Source: Glycomyces terrestris (GTDB lineage Bacteria; Actinomycetota; Actinomycetes; Mycobacteriales; Micromonosporaceae). Taken from it: a stretch of 64,000 bases of DNA. How positions within the stretch are numbered: the first letter of the stretch is position 1; each line of letters opens with the position of its first letter. Shown here one piece after another: positions 36,196 through 45,245 of the stretch. Location of the stretch: NCBI RefSeq assembly GCF_003933745.1, contig NZ_RSEB01000004.1, positions 372,001 to 436,000 of the forward strand, read 5' to 3'. Position numbers and translations under genes: made by a program. The notes under the pieces were generated by a model that was not told where the DNA came from, did not search any database, and was given only the letters and a program-made list of their open reading frames with translations.

Positions 36196-36906
36196 TCAGG
36201 GCCGGACGGCGTTCGCCAGGTGGGCCCAGGTGAGGGCGGCCTCGGCGCGGCCGACCACGATGGACCGGGAGGTCTCGATGTGGCGGGTGAGGATCGCGGT
36301 GGCCTCGCTGTAGCGGCCGTCGAGGGCGCCTTCGGCGATGGCGATGTGCTCGGCGATGGTCGACTCCATGCGTTCGGCCGTGAAGTAGTCGAACATGCGG
36401 GCGGGCCGGATCTTGTTGTTGACGACCTTGAGGGCCTCGGCGAGCTGCGGGTTGCCGGAGGAGGCCAGGAGCGTCAGGTGGTAGCGCTCGTCGGACTCGA
36501 CGAACCCGGCGTCGGGGCCGGGCGGGGCGTCGCGGAGGCGGTACCAGCGTTCGAGTTCGGGGCCGAGGAGGTCGGGGTCGTGCGTGGTCTCGGGGTCGGC
36601 GGCGGCCCGGGACAGGCCGCGCAGTTCGAGGGTCAGGCGGACTTCGTACAGGTCGTTGAGCTGGTCGATGCGGGGCCGGTACGGGTAGAGGCCGTCCACT
36701 TCGCGCGAGACGAGGCCGTCGGCGGACAGGCGGCTGAGGGCTTCGCGCACGGGGGTGCGCGACACCCCGTAGTTGCCCGCGAGGCGCTCCTCGCCGAGGC
36801 GCTTGCCCGGCTCGTACTTGCCGGCCATGAGGTCGGCGCGCAGGGCGATGTAGACGCGCGCCGCGAGCGGCCCGCTGGTCTCCGGTAGGGGGGAGAAGGA
36901 GGTCAT
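36196..36906 (-). CDS. GntR-family regulator with FCD domain
   Basis: A 236-residue regulator. The winged helix is at about residues 15-80 (MAGKYEPGKRLGEERLAGNY, then GVSRTPVREALSRLSADGLV) and the helical FCD ligand domain follows, with metal-type histidines in ESDERYHLTLLASS and EHIAIAEGALDG. It lies between urtE and the urea carboxylase gene on the same strand, with 34 bp to the latter, so it is probably a pathway-specific regulator of urea use. Its ATG overlaps the stop of the junction mini-ORF. Confidence 0.9.
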   Translation of the reverse strand: MTSFSPLPETSGPLAARVYIALRADLMAGKYEPGKRLGEERLAGNYGVSRTPVREALSRLSADGLVSREVDGLYPYRPRIDQLNDLYEVRLTLELRGLSRAAADPETTHDPDLLGPELERWYRLRDAPPGPDAGFVESDERYHLTLLASSGNPQLAEALKVVNNKIRPARMFDYFTAERMESTIAEHIAIAEGALDGRYSEATAILTRHIETSRSIVVGRAEAALTWAHLANAVRP

Positions 36907-37055
36907 GGGTTTACTCCGGTTCGGGGAAGCGAGCGAAGCGGGCGGGGGGCGCGGAGCGCTCGCGGCACCGGGCGGCGGTGGGCCGCGCGCGGCCGCGCAG
37001 GGCCTCGGGCCGCTCGGGTGCCGGTGCGGTCGGCCGGCCGGTCGGTGCGGGTCAT
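36903..37055 (-). repeat. Operon-junction element, copy 3 (urtE to GntR), 50-codon mini-ORF
   Basis: Begins ATGACCCGCACC with its ATGA overlapping the urtE stop, and ends CCCCGAACCGGAGTAAAC followed by CCATGA, where ATG starts the GntR gene and TGA ends the mini-ORF. The 50-residue frame is Arg/Pro-rich, begins MTRTDRPADR and shares only its first four residues with the rha copies. The 3' end matches theirs in nucleotides but in another reading frame, so DNA or RNA rather than peptide sequence is conserved. It supplies the GntR Shine-Dalgarno (GGAG, 7-base spacer). Confidence 0.6.
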
Positions 37056-37744
37056 ATGGCCATCGCCTCTCTGACGCTGGTCTCGGCGCCGGCGCCGGTG
37101 GCGCCTGCGGAGGCGACGCGGCCGGAGCGGAGGACGTAGTAGCGGTCGGCGGCCTGGAGGGCGAAGCCGAGGTGCTGCTCCACCAGCAGGACGGCGAGGC
37201 CGCCGCGCTTGGCGAGGTCGACGATCGTGGACTCGATCTCGGCGACCACGTTGGGCTGGATGCCCTCGGTGGGCTCGTCGAGGATGAGCAGGCGCGGCTC
37301 GGTGATGAGGGCGCGGGCGATGGCGAGCTGCTGGCGCTGGCCGCCGGAGAGGAGCCCGGCCTGGCGGGCGAGGAGGGGGCGCAGGGCCGGGAACAGGTCG
37401 AGCTGCTCGTCCACGAGGGCCCGGCCGCGCTTGCGGCCGTCGGCGACCAGGCGCAGGTTCTCCCCCGCCGTCAGGTGCGCGAAGCACTGCTGGCCCTGGG
37501 GCACGTACGCCATGCCGGCCTTGACGCGCTTGTTCGCGGCCCGGCGGGTGACGTCCTCCCCCGCGAGCTCGACGGTGCCGGACATGGCGGGGAGGAGGCC
37601 GACGACGGCGCGCAGCAGGGTGGTCTTCCCGGCGCCGTTGTGGCCCATGACGGAGACGACCTCGTCGGCGCCGACCTCGAGGTCGATGCCGTGGACGACG
37701 GCGGAGCGGCCGTAGCCGCAGGTGAGGTCACGCAGACGCAGCAT
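37052..37744 (-). CDS. urtE: Urea ABC transporter ATP-binding subunit UrtE
   Basis: A 230-residue ABC ATPase of the branched-chain amino acid/urea class. Walker A is GHNGAGKTT (34-42), the signature is LLSGGQRQQLAIARAL, and Walker B is LLILDEPTEGIQPNVV. The EGIQPNVV continuation after Walker B is typical of UrtE rather than LivF. It overlaps urtD by 17 bp and its stop opens the junction element. The C-terminus is slightly long and Ala-rich. Confidence 0.93.
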   Translation of the reverse strand: MLRLRDLTCGYGRSAVVHGIDLEVGADEVVSVMGHNGAGKTTLLRAVVGLLPAMSGTVELAGEDVTRRAANKRVKAGMAYVPQGQQCFAHLTAGENLRLVADGRKRGRALVDEQLDLFPALRPLLARQAGLLSGGQRQQLAIARALITEPRLLILDEPTEGIQPNVVAEIESTIVDLAKRGGLAVLLVEQHLGFALQAADRYYVLRSGRVASAGATGAGAETSVREAMAI

Positions 37745-38483
37745 CGGCCGCCTCCTTCGCGGTGCCCAGGTAGACCTCCTGGACGCGGGGGTCGTTCGAG
37801 ACGTCGTCGACCGAGCCGGAGGCGAGGACCGTCCCGGCGTGGAGGACGGTGACGCGGGAGGCGAAGGCCCGCATGAAGTCCATGTCGTGCTCGACCACGG
37901 CGACGGCGCGGCCTTCGGCGATGTCGTGGAGGAGGCGGCCGGTGGTCTCGCGCTCGTCGTGGCCCATGCCGGCGATGGGCTCGTCGAGGAGGAGCACGTC
38001 GGCGTCGCCGACGAGGAGCATCCCGATCTCGAGCCACTGCTTCTGGCCGTGGGCGAGGACGCCCGCGGGGGTCTCGGCGCGGTCGGCGAGGCCGATGCGC
38101 TCCATGGTCTCCACGACGTGCGGCGGCAGGTGCCTGCGGCGGCGCAGGAGCGTCCACGGCGAGCGGCCGGCCCCGGCGGCGATGTCGAGGTTCTGGGCGA
38201 CGGTGAGGTTCTCGAAGACGGCGGCGGTCTGGAAGGTGCGGCCGATGCCCCGGCGGGCGATGTGGTGGACCTTCCTGCCGCGCAGCTCCTCGCCGTCCTT
38301 GACGACCGAGCCGGTGTACTTGGCGAGGCCGGTGATCGCGTCGACGAGGGTGGTCTTCCCGGCCCCGTTGGGGCCGATGAGGAAGTGGACCTCGCCCCGG
38401 TTCAGTTCGAGGTCGACGCCGTCGACGGCCTTGAACCCGTCGAAGTCGACCGCGATGCCCTTGCAGGTGAGTGCGGCGTTCAT
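37728..38483 (-). CDS. urtD: Urea ABC transporter ATP-binding subunit UrtD
   Basis: A 251-residue ABC ATPase. Walker A is GPNGAGKTTLVD near residue 38, Walker B is DVLLLDEPIAGMGHDE, and the signature region reads GVLAHGQKQWLEIGMLL, the LSGGQ variant LAHGQ that is characteristic of UrtD. It overlaps urtC by 4 bases (ATGA). It energises urea import together with UrtE. Confidence 0.94.
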   Translation of the reverse strand: MNAALTCKGIAVDFDGFKAVDGVDLELNRGEVHFLIGPNGAGKTTLVDAITGLAKYTGSVVKDGEELRGRKVHHIARRGIGRTFQTAAVFENLTVAQNLDIAAGAGRSPWTLLRRRRHLPPHVVETMERIGLADRAETPAGVLAHGQKQWLEIGMLLVGDADVLLLDEPIAGMGHDERETTGRLLHDIAEGRAVAVVEHDMDFMRAFASRVTVLHAGTVLASGSVDDVSNDPRVQEVYLGTAKEAADAASA

Positions 38484-39607
38484 GCTGCGGCCTCCACGGT
38501 GGTGCGCTTGGTCTGGAACCTCTTGGCGACGCCCGCGACCGAGGCGATGCCGCCGGGGAGCAGGGCGATGACGGCGATGAACAGGAGCCCCTGCGCGTAC
38601 GTCCACGCCGAGGGGAACTGCTCGGAGAGGGCGGTCTGGGCCCAGGCGACCGCGAGCGCGCCGACGACGGGGCCGACGAGGCTGGCGCGGCCGCCGATGG
38701 CGACGCCGAGGATGAACATGATCGAGGGGACGATGCCGATGCTCGCCGGGGAGATGATCCCGACGATCGGCACGAAGACCGCCCCGGCGACCGAGGCGAA
38801 GAGCGCGGCGACGGCGTAGGCGACGACCTTGACGTTCGCGGCGTCGTAGCCGAGGAAGCGGACGCGCTCCTCGGCGTCGCGGACGGCGACGAGGAGCTCG
38901 CCGTAGCGGGAGCGGCGCAGTTGCAGCGCGATGGCGACGACGGCGAGGAGGACGCCGGCGGCGATGAAGTAGAGCATCTGCTGGTTGACCGGGTCGGCGA
39001 GGGTGAAGCCGAAGAAGTAGCGGAAGCGGCTGAGGCCGTTGAAGCCGCCGAGGGACTGCTGGCCGATGAGGAGGATCGCGAAGGCGCCGGCGAGCGCCTG
39101 GGAGAGGATCGCGAAGTAGGCGCCCTTGACGCGGCGTTTGAAGACCGCGAGGCCGAGCAGGATCGCGAAGGCGGTCGGGAGGACGAGGATCATCGCGATC
39201 GTGAACGCGGGCGAGGCGAACGGGGCCCAGTAGGCGGGCAGTTCGCGGATGCCGGCGAGTTCCATGAAGTCGGGGACGGCGCCGGGGCCGTTCCTGAACT
39301 CGGCGTCGGCCATCTTCAGGTGCATGGCCATGAGGTAGGCGCCCATGCCGAAGAAGACGCCCTGCCCGAGGGTGAGCATCCCGCCGCGGCCCCAGGCGAG
39401 GCCGATGCCGACGGCGACGATCGCGTAGCACAGGAACTGGGCGAGGAGGCCGAGCCGGAACCCGGTGAGGAGCAGCGGCGCGAGTCCGAACAGGACGACC
39501 GCGGCGGCGGCGAAGCCGGTCCAGGTCCCGGCGCGGGTGCTGAAGAACGTGCGGGGCATCGGCGGGCGCTCCTGTCCGGGGAGGCGGGCGGCGGGTGCGG
39601 GGCTCAT
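38480..39607 (-). CDS. urtC: Urea ABC transporter permease UrtC
   Basis: A 375-residue permease with about nine or ten helices, of the LivM-like half. FNGLSRFRYFFGFTLADP and GRGGMLTLGQGVFFGMGAYLMAMH are family stretches, and SPASIGIVPSIMFILGVAIGG lies in the late conserved loop that docks the ATPases. It overlaps urtB (ATGA at 39604-39607) and urtD (ATGA). Confidence 0.94.
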   Translation of the reverse strand: MSPAPAARLPGQERPPMPRTFFSTRAGTWTGFAAAAVVLFGLAPLLLTGFRLGLLAQFLCYAIVAVGIGLAWGRGGMLTLGQGVFFGMGAYLMAMHLKMADAEFRNGPGAVPDFMELAGIRELPAYWAPFASPAFTIAMILVLPTAFAILLGLAVFKRRVKGAYFAILSQALAGAFAILLIGQQSLGGFNGLSRFRYFFGFTLADPVNQQMLYFIAAGVLLAVVAIALQLRRSRYGELLVAVRDAEERVRFLGYDAANVKVVAYAVAALFASVAGAVFVPIVGIISPASIGIVPSIMFILGVAIGGRASLVGPVVGALAVAWAQTALSEQFPSAWTYAQGLLFIAVIALLPGGIASVAGVAKRFQTKRTTVEAAA

Positions 39608-40488
39608 GCGAGGCTCCTGGTTCGCAGCGTGAACAGGCCCTGCGGGCGCAGCTGGAGGAAGACGACGATGACGATGAAGACGCCGACCTTGGCGAGCGAC
39701 GCGGTCGAGTAGGTCTCGAACACGGCCTGGAGCGCGCCGAGGGCGACCGCGGCGACGACCGCGCCCTTGATGCGGCCCAGGCCGCCCGCGACGACGACGA
39801 GGAACGCGTCGACGAGGTAGGACTGGCCGGTGGTGGGGCTGGTGGAGCCGATGAGGGTCAGGGCGACCCCGGCGACGCCGGCGAGGCCGGAGCCGATGAA
39901 GAACGTCGCGGCGTCCACGGACCGCGAGGAGATCCCGGCGGTCTCGGCGAGGTCGCGGTTGCCGACGACGGCGCGGATGCGCCGCCCGGCGGGCGTGAAC
40001 CGCAGGACCAGCGCGACGGCGGTGACGGCGACGACCGCGAGGGCCATGATGAACAGGCGGGTGCGGGGGACGGTGACGCCGAGGAGGTCGACGCCGCCGC
40101 GCAGGGCCTCGGGCACCGAGACGTTCACGGCGGGCGCGCCGAAGACGTCGCGGGCGGCCTGCTGGAGGATCAGGCCGACGCCGAAGGTGACCAGGAGCGT
40201 GTCGAGGGGGCGGTGGTAGAGGCGGCGGATGAGCAGGGTCTCGAGGACCAGGCCCATCGCGCCGCCCACCAGGAACCCGGCGGGGAGGGCGATCAGGAGG
40301 GAGGCCCCGGCGTCGCCGACCGCCTGCTGGACGACGTACGCGGTGTAGCAGCCGGCCATGATGAACTCGCCGTGCGCCATGTTCACGACGCCCATCTGGC
40401 CGAACGTGAGCGAGAGTCCGAGCGCGGCCAGCAGCAGGATCGAGCCGGTGCTCAGGCCGGTGAACAGCTGCCCTACGAGGAGGTCCAC
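39604..40488 (-). CDS. urtB: Urea ABC transporter permease UrtB
   Basis: A 294-residue permease of the LivH-like half. It starts LLVGQLFTGLSTGSILLLAALG, has GVVNMAHGEFIMAGCYTAYV near residue 35 and the ATPase-docking region TGQSYLVDAFLVVVAGGLGR near residue 230. It follows urtA by 61 bp and overlaps urtC by 4 bases. It probably forms the urea channel together with UrtC. Confidence 0.94.
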   Translation of the reverse strand: MDLLVGQLFTGLSTGSILLLAALGLSLTFGQMGVVNMAHGEFIMAGCYTAYVVQQAVGDAGASLLIALPAGFLVGGAMGLVLETLLIRRLYHRPLDTLLVTFGVGLILQQAARDVFGAPAVNVSVPEALRGGVDLLGVTVPRTRLFIMALAVVAVTAVALVLRFTPAGRRIRAVVGNRDLAETAGISSRSVDAATFFIGSGLAGVAGVALTLIGSTSPTTGQSYLVDAFLVVVAGGLGRIKGAVVAAVALGALQAVFETYSTASLAKVGVFIVIVVFLQLRPQGLFTLRTRSLA

Positions 40489-40549
40489 GGCGTCTCCTTC
40501 CTGATCGTCATCACATCGATGCTTGCGAGGGGTACATGTGCAGGGCGGG

Positions 40550-41821
40550 CTACTCGGTCACCGAGAGGTCGGCGGCCCAGTCGTAGCCCTCGAGGAACGG
40601 GTCGGGCTCGATCGGGCCGTCGGACTCCCACACGGTGTAGAGGAGGCCGTCGGCGTCGATCCGGCCGATGCGGGCGGTCTTGGTGACGTGGTGGTTGTCG
40701 CCGTCGATGACGACGGTCCCTTCAGGGGAGTCGAAGGAGACGCCGTCGGCGGCGGCCTGGACGTCCTCGACCGCGAACGAGCCGGCCTTCTCGACGGTGG
40801 CGGCCCACAGGTGCACCGAGTTGTAGGCGGCCTCCATCGGGTCGGAGGTGACCCGGTCGGCGCCGTACTCGGCCTTGAACGCCTCGACGAACGCGGTGTT
40901 CGCGGGCGAGTCGACGGTCTGGTAGTAGTTCCAGGCGGCGAGCTGGCCCTCGATGTTCTCGACGCCGATGCCGCCGACCTCCTCCTCGGCGATGGAGACG
41001 CTCATGACGGGCATGTCCTCGGCGGTGAGGCCGACGTTCGCGTACTCGCGGAAGAACGCCACGTTCGAGTCGCCGTTGAGGGTGTTGAAGACCGCGTCGG
41101 CGTCGGCGGCCTTGACCTGGTTGACGATCGTGGAGAACTCGGTGGAGCCGAGGGTCACGTAGTCCTCGCCGAGGACCTCGATGCCGTGGGCCTCGGCGTA
41201 GGCGTTGATGATCGCGTTCGCGGTGCGGGGGAAGACGTAGTCGGAGCCGACGAGGTAGAGCGACTCGACGCCGGTCTCGACGAGGTAGTCGAGGGCGGGG
41301 ATGATCTGCTGGTTCGTGGTGGCGCCGGTGTAGAAGATGTTCTCGGACGCCTCGAGGCCCTCGTACTGGACGGGGTAGTACAGGAGCGAGTCGTTGTCCT
41401 CGAACACCGGGAGCATCGCCTTGCGGGAGGCGGAGGTCCAGCCGCCGAAGACCGCGGCGACGCAGTCCTCGCGGATGAGCTTCTCGGCCTTCTCGGCGAA
41501 CACGGTGGGCTCGGACGCGCCGTCCTCGGCGACGATCTCGATCTGCTTGCCCTGCACGCCGCCGGCGGCGTTGACCTCCGCGACGGCCAGCGCGATGGCG
41601 TCGCGGACGGTGGTCTCGGAGATGGCCATGGTGCCGGACAGGGAGTTGAGGGAGCCGACCTTGACGGTGTCCCCGGAGGTGTCCACGCAGGACTCGGTGG
41701 CGGCGGTCTCCTCGCCGGCGCGGGAGCCGCAGGCAGTGGTGGCGACGAGTCCGGCGAGTGCGGCGGTGGCGGCGAGGGCGCGGGCGAGGTCCCGGGCTTT
41801 GGGCTTGGAGCGCAGTGGCAT
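40550..41821 (-). CDS. urtA: Urea ABC transporter substrate-binding lipoprotein UrtA
   Basis: A 423-residue type I periplasmic-binding protein of the UrtA/FmdD group. The signal peptide ([20 protein letters not shown]) ends at a lipobox-like VATTAC with the anchoring Cys near residue 31. Characteristic stretches are [59 protein letters not shown] and [13 protein letters not shown]. These match urea-binding proteins rather than branched-chain amino acid ones. It is the first gene of the operon. Confidence 0.94.
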   Translation of the reverse strand: MPLRSKPKARDLARALAATAALAGLVATTACGSRAGEETAATESCVDTSGDTVKVGSLNSLSGTMAISETTVRDAIALAVAEVNAAGGVQGKQIEIVAEDGASEPTVFAEKAEKLIREDCVAAVFGGWTSASRKAMLPVFEDNDSLLYYPVQYEGLEASENIFYTGATTNQQIIPALDYLVETGVESLYLVGSDYVFPRTANAIINAYAEAHGIEVLGEDYVTLGSTEFSTIVNQVKAADADAVFNTLNGDSNVAFFREYANVGLTAEDMPVMSVSIAEEEVGGIGVENIEGQLAAWNYYQTVDSPANTAFVEAFKAEYGADRVTSDPMEAAYNSVHLWAATVEKAGSFAVEDVQAAADGVSFDSPEGTVVIDGDNHHVTKTARIGRIDADGLLYTVWESDGPIEPDPFLEGYDWAADLSVTE

Positions 41822-41950
41822 GTGCAGTTGACCTTTCGCAGAGGAGCGTCCCGGCGCCGGCCGGCCGTCGAGGAGTGGGCCGCCGGTGATGGGGTACCGG
41901 GTCTGCTGGGTGCACCGGCGCAGGTCGCGGCGGTGTACAGGTGCGTATAC

Positions 41951-42006
41951 AGCGTCGTATCCGCTCTGGGTACAAGCTATGGGCGCGATGTTTCGCCGCC
42001 GTTCAC
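41951..42006 (-). promoter_or_regulatory. Candidate urtA promoter with a partial GlnR-like box
   Basis: On the minus strand TTGTAC (41970-41975) could serve as a -35, with TGTATA 18 bp on as a weak -10. Upstream, GTGAAC-GGCGGC-GAAAC (42006 to 41990) partly matches the actinobacterial GlnR site, in which GTnAC and GnAAC are 6 bp apart: the second half fits and the first half is imperfect. Control of urea uptake by GlnR is known in streptomycetes; here it is a suggestion. Confidence 0.3.
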
Positions 42007-42065
42007 GTCAAGCACAGCCGCATGAACTCTCGTTGCCCGCAGGTAAAGAAGGCCGCACAACGGCG

Positions 42066-42428
42066 GGCGCGGCCGGAGAGGCCGGTGGCGGGGTCGTCTC
42101 GACCGCGGGCGGCCTGAGCGACTGCTCCGGCGCGCTGGTGGTCGGGACGCCCCTGACCGAGGGCCTCCTGGCCGAGGCCGCCGGCTTCCAGGAGACGGGC
42201 AGGGGCTCCGGGTACGGGCCGGGGCTGTTCGGGTTCGAGCCGTGCGGCGACGGCCGGGTCTGCCTCGGGCACGGCGGCGACGGCCTCGGCCGGGAGGCGC
42301 ACTCGCTCCACTCCCCGGACGGGGAGCGGCAGGTCTCGGTGTCGTGGAACCTGGTCGACCGGCACGGGTGGGCCGACCCGGACGCGGGCGTGGACGCGCT
42401 CGTCGCGTCGGCACTGTGCGTCAGGCGT
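42066..42428 (+). pseudogene. Remnant of a class C beta-lactamase-like serine hydrolase (C-terminus only)
   Basis: About 120 codons read as the end of an S12-type serine hydrolase: AGGGVVSTAGGLSDCSGALV, then LLAEAAGFQETGRGSGYGPG, LFGFEPCGDGRVCLGHGGDG (with the HGG motif that closes the active site), and DGERQVSVSWNLVDRHG. The N-terminal two thirds, with the SxxK nucleophile and YxN, are absent. The frame has no start in a convincing context and the upstream 60 codons are not coding-like. The frame stays open past 42428 only because it is antisense to the LuxR gene. It is therefore a decayed fragment. Confidence 0.65.
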
Positions 42429-42525
42429 CTCGACCGGGCCGCCCCACGGTCTTCGGGCGGCGGTCCTGGGCGGCTGTTGTCGCGACCGGGCCCCGCGGCT
42501 TCGGACGGCGGGGCGGTCCGCCGCG

Positions 42526-45207
42526 TCAGGCGTCCTGGAGGTAGCGGGCGACGAGTTCGGTGCGGCTGGCGGTGCCGGTCTTGGCGAGCAGGCGCGACAT
42601 GTGGACTTCGACGGTGCGCTGGGAGATGCCGAGGGCGGCGGCGATCTGGCGGTTGGAGCCGCCCGCGGCGGCGGCGCGCAGGACCTCGGTCTCGCGGGCG
42701 GTGAGGGCCCCGGTCAGCGGGGCGGGCGCGAGGGCGGCGAGGGCGGCCTCGGCCGCGGTGCGGCGGGGCCCGGGCCAGCGGCGCAGGAGCGCGACGGCCT
42801 CGGTCGCGTGCGCGAGGGCGGCCTCGCGGTCGCCGAGGCGGCGGGCGGCCTCGGCCGCGAGCGAGCGGGCGGTGGAGCGCTGGTAAGCCTGGCCGGCGGC
42901 CGCGGCGCCGTCGAAGAGGGCGAGGGCGCCGGCCCAGTCGCCGCGGCGGACGCGGGCCTCCATCCACATGAGGTCGGCGTACGGGCTGGAGCCGGGGGCG
43001 GGGACGGTGCCGAGGCAGTCGGTGAGGAAGCGGCGCACCGCGTCCGGTTCGGCGCCGCGGTCGAGGGCGAGGCGGGCGACCTCGATGACGCGCGGTTCGC
43101 GGAGGCGGTGGAGGTCGGGCGGGACGGCGTCGCGGTAGGCGCGGACGGCGGCGTCGAGTTCGGCGCGGTCGCCGCGGCGGGCGGCGATGGCCGCGGCCAG
43201 CCAGTGCGGGTAGGTGACGACCCAGCCCTGGTCCATGCCGGCGACGAGGTCGAGGCCCTCGCGGCACAGGCGCTCGGCCTCGTCGGGGTCGTCGCGTTCG
43301 AGCGCGAGGAGCCCGGCCTTGGCGGCGAGGACGGCCCGCTCGTGCGGGTCGGGTTCGATGCGGGCGCGGGCCGAGAGGAGGTCCCAGGCGCGGTCGAGGT
43401 CGCCGAAGCCGATGGCGGCGTCGCCGCCGACGCGGGTGATCTTGCCGCCCCAGGAGGCCATGCCGAGGTCGCCGACGGCGGCCACGGCGCGGTCGAACAG
43501 CCGCCACGCCTGCGGTTCGGGGAGGTCGGCGAGCTGGGCGGCGAGGAGGTTGTTGACGGCGCGGCCGAGTTTGCGCAGGTCGCCGTCGGCTTCGGCGTCG
43601 CGCCAGACTTGGTGGAGGGTGCGCACGGCGGCCTCGGTGTCGCCGAGGTAGTACAGGGCGGTCGCGCGGCTGATCGCGATGGAGCGGCGCTGCGTGTGGA
43701 GGCCGTGGCGCTCGAGGAGGGCGTCGGCGCGGTCGCACAGGGCGGGCAGGCCGGGGTAGTCGGCGGCGCGCACCATGGCCTGGGCGCGGCCGGTGAGGCA
43801 GCGGCCGTGCTCGGCGCTGCCGGGCGCGGCGAGCGCTTCGGCGGTCTCGAGGTGGCGCCACTGGTCGGCGATGCGGCCCTGGTGCCAGGCGGTCTCGGCG
43901 AGGCGGAGGTGGGCGAGGCAGCGCTCGCGGTCGTCCCCGACCGCCGCGAGGTGTCCGAAGTGGACGCGAGCGGCAATGTGGTCGCCGGTCAGGAGCGCGG
44001 CCTGCCCGGCGGTGGCGAGGAGTCCGGTGTGGTCGGGTGCGGCCGCGAGGGCGGTCTCGGCGGTGCGCTGGGCGGACTCGGTGTGCCAGGCGGCGAGCTG
44101 GCGGGCGGCGGTGCGGTCGGCGGCCGTGGCCGCGAGGGCCGTCTCGCCGAGGGCGGCGGCGTGGGCGGCGGTCGCGGGGTCGTCGCCGGCGGCGAGGGCG
44201 GCGTCGAGCGCGGCCCGGTGGACCGCCTCGGCCTCGGCGGGGAGCGCGGTGGCGGCGAACGCCTCGCGCATGAGGGCGTGGGGGAAGCGGAGCGCGGCCC
44301 CGTCGCGGCGGATGACGCCGGCCGCGGTGAGGCGCGGGAGGGCGCGTTCGAGGAGGTCCGCGCCGAGGACGGCGGCCGCGGTGGCGGTCGCGGTGCGTTC
44401 GCCGAGGAGCGCGAGGCCGCGGGCGAGCCGCCAGGCGTGCTCGTCCTCCCCGGCGAGGCGGGCGCGCACGAGGGAGGCGAGGCGGCCCGGGAGCGGCGCG
44501 GTGGCGGCCCCGGCGGCGGCGAGTTCCTTGACCCAGAACGGGTTCCCGCCGGTGCGGCGGTGGACGGCGCGGGCGGTCGCGGGCGGCACGGCCCCGCCGA
44601 GGAGGGTCCCGGTCTCGGCCGCGGTCAGGGGCCGCAGGTCGATCGCGGTGGCGTCGCGGGCGCCGCCGAGGCGGGCGAGCACGCGGGCGGCGGCCGCGGG
44701 GTGCCGGGCCTCCTCGGGCGGGCGGCCCGCGGCGAGCAGGAGCGCCGGGAGGTCCCAGGCGGCGGCGAGCTCGGACCAGAGCGCGAGGCTCTCGGGGTCG
44801 AGCCAGTGGAGGTCGTCGACGGCGATGAGGACGGGCCCGTCTGCGGCGAGGCGGCGCAGGGTCCGCATGGCGCCGCGCAGGAGCGCGCCGTCGGGCAGCG
44901 GCGCGGGCGCGCTGTCGGGTTCCTGGCGCAGCAGCCGCCACAGGCGCTCGTCGGTGCCGTCCGGCGGGTCGGTCTCGGCGGTCGCGGCCGCGAACCAGTC
45001 GTGCGGCGCGGCCCCGTCGGCGCGCGCGGTCCCCACGAGCAGCCGCGCCGGGCCGATCGCGGCCACGGCCTCCCGCAGCAGCCGGGTCTTGCCCATGCCG
45101 GCCTCGCCGACGACGGTGACGGCCACCGGTCCCCCGCCGGCCGCGAGCCGCTCCCACGCCGCGGTGATGCGCGCGAGGTCGGCGCCGCGGTCGATGAACG
45201 GGGACAT
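42526..45207 (-). CDS. Large ATP-binding LuxR-family regulator (LAL type)
   Basis: An 893-residue regulator. The N-terminal AAA/ORC-like ATPase has Walker A GEAGMGKT (34-41) and Walker B VLIAVDDLHWLDPE near residue 135. A long helical, TPR-like middle follows. The C-terminal LuxR helix-turn-helix reads LTARETEVLRAAAAGGSNRQ, then IAAALGISQRTVEVHMSRLL. Such proteins respond to unknown ligands and activate nearby secondary-metabolism, sugar or transport genes. It is divergent from an ABC exporter operon with three tandem repeats between, so the exporter is the best candidate target. ATG 45207 places the ATPase at the N-terminus. Confidence 0.9.
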   Translation of the reverse strand: MSPFIDRGADLARITAAWERLAAGGGPVAVTVVGEAGMGKTRLLREAVAAIGPARLLVGTARADGAAPHDWFAAATAETDPPDGTDERLWRLLRQEPDSAPAPLPDGALLRGAMRTLRRLAADGPVLIAVDDLHWLDPESLALWSELAAAWDLPALLLAAGRPPEEARHPAAAARVLARLGGARDATAIDLRPLTAAETGTLLGGAVPPATARAVHRRTGGNPFWVKELAAAGAATAPLPGRLASLVRARLAGEDEHAWRLARGLALLGERTATATAAAVLGADLLERALPRLTAAGVIRRDGAALRFPHALMREAFAATALPAEAEAVHRAALDAALAAGDDPATAAHAAALGETALAATAADRTAARQLAAWHTESAQRTAETALAAAPDHTGLLATAGQAALLTGDHIAARVHFGHLAAVGDDRERCLAHLRLAETAWHQGRIADQWRHLETAEALAAPGSAEHGRCLTGRAQAMVRAADYPGLPALCDRADALLERHGLHTQRRSIAISRATALYYLGDTEAAVRTLHQVWRDAEADGDLRKLGRAVNNLLAAQLADLPEPQAWRLFDRAVAAVGDLGMASWGGKITRVGGDAAIGFGDLDRAWDLLSARARIEPDPHERAVLAAKAGLLALERDDPDEAERLCREGLDLVAGMDQGWVVTYPHWLAAAIAARRGDRAELDAAVRAYRDAVPPDLHRLREPRVIEVARLALDRGAEPDAVRRFLTDCLGTVPAPGSSPYADLMWMEARVRRGDWAGALALFDGAAAAGQAYQRSTARSLAAEAARRLGDREAALAHATEAVALLRRWPGPRRTAAEAALAALAPAPLTGALTARETEVLRAAAAGGSNRQIAAALGISQRTVEVHMSRLLAKTGTASRTELVARYLQDA

Positions 45208-45245
45208 GTGAGCAAGGCTAACGTCCGGCCGCTGTCGGACCGGTA

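Noticed and set aside
42003-42365. A minus-strand 120-codon gene between urtA and the LuxR gene
   Set aside because: It is antisense to the serine-hydrolase remnant, whose plus-strand reading shows recognisable motifs, while this one shows none.
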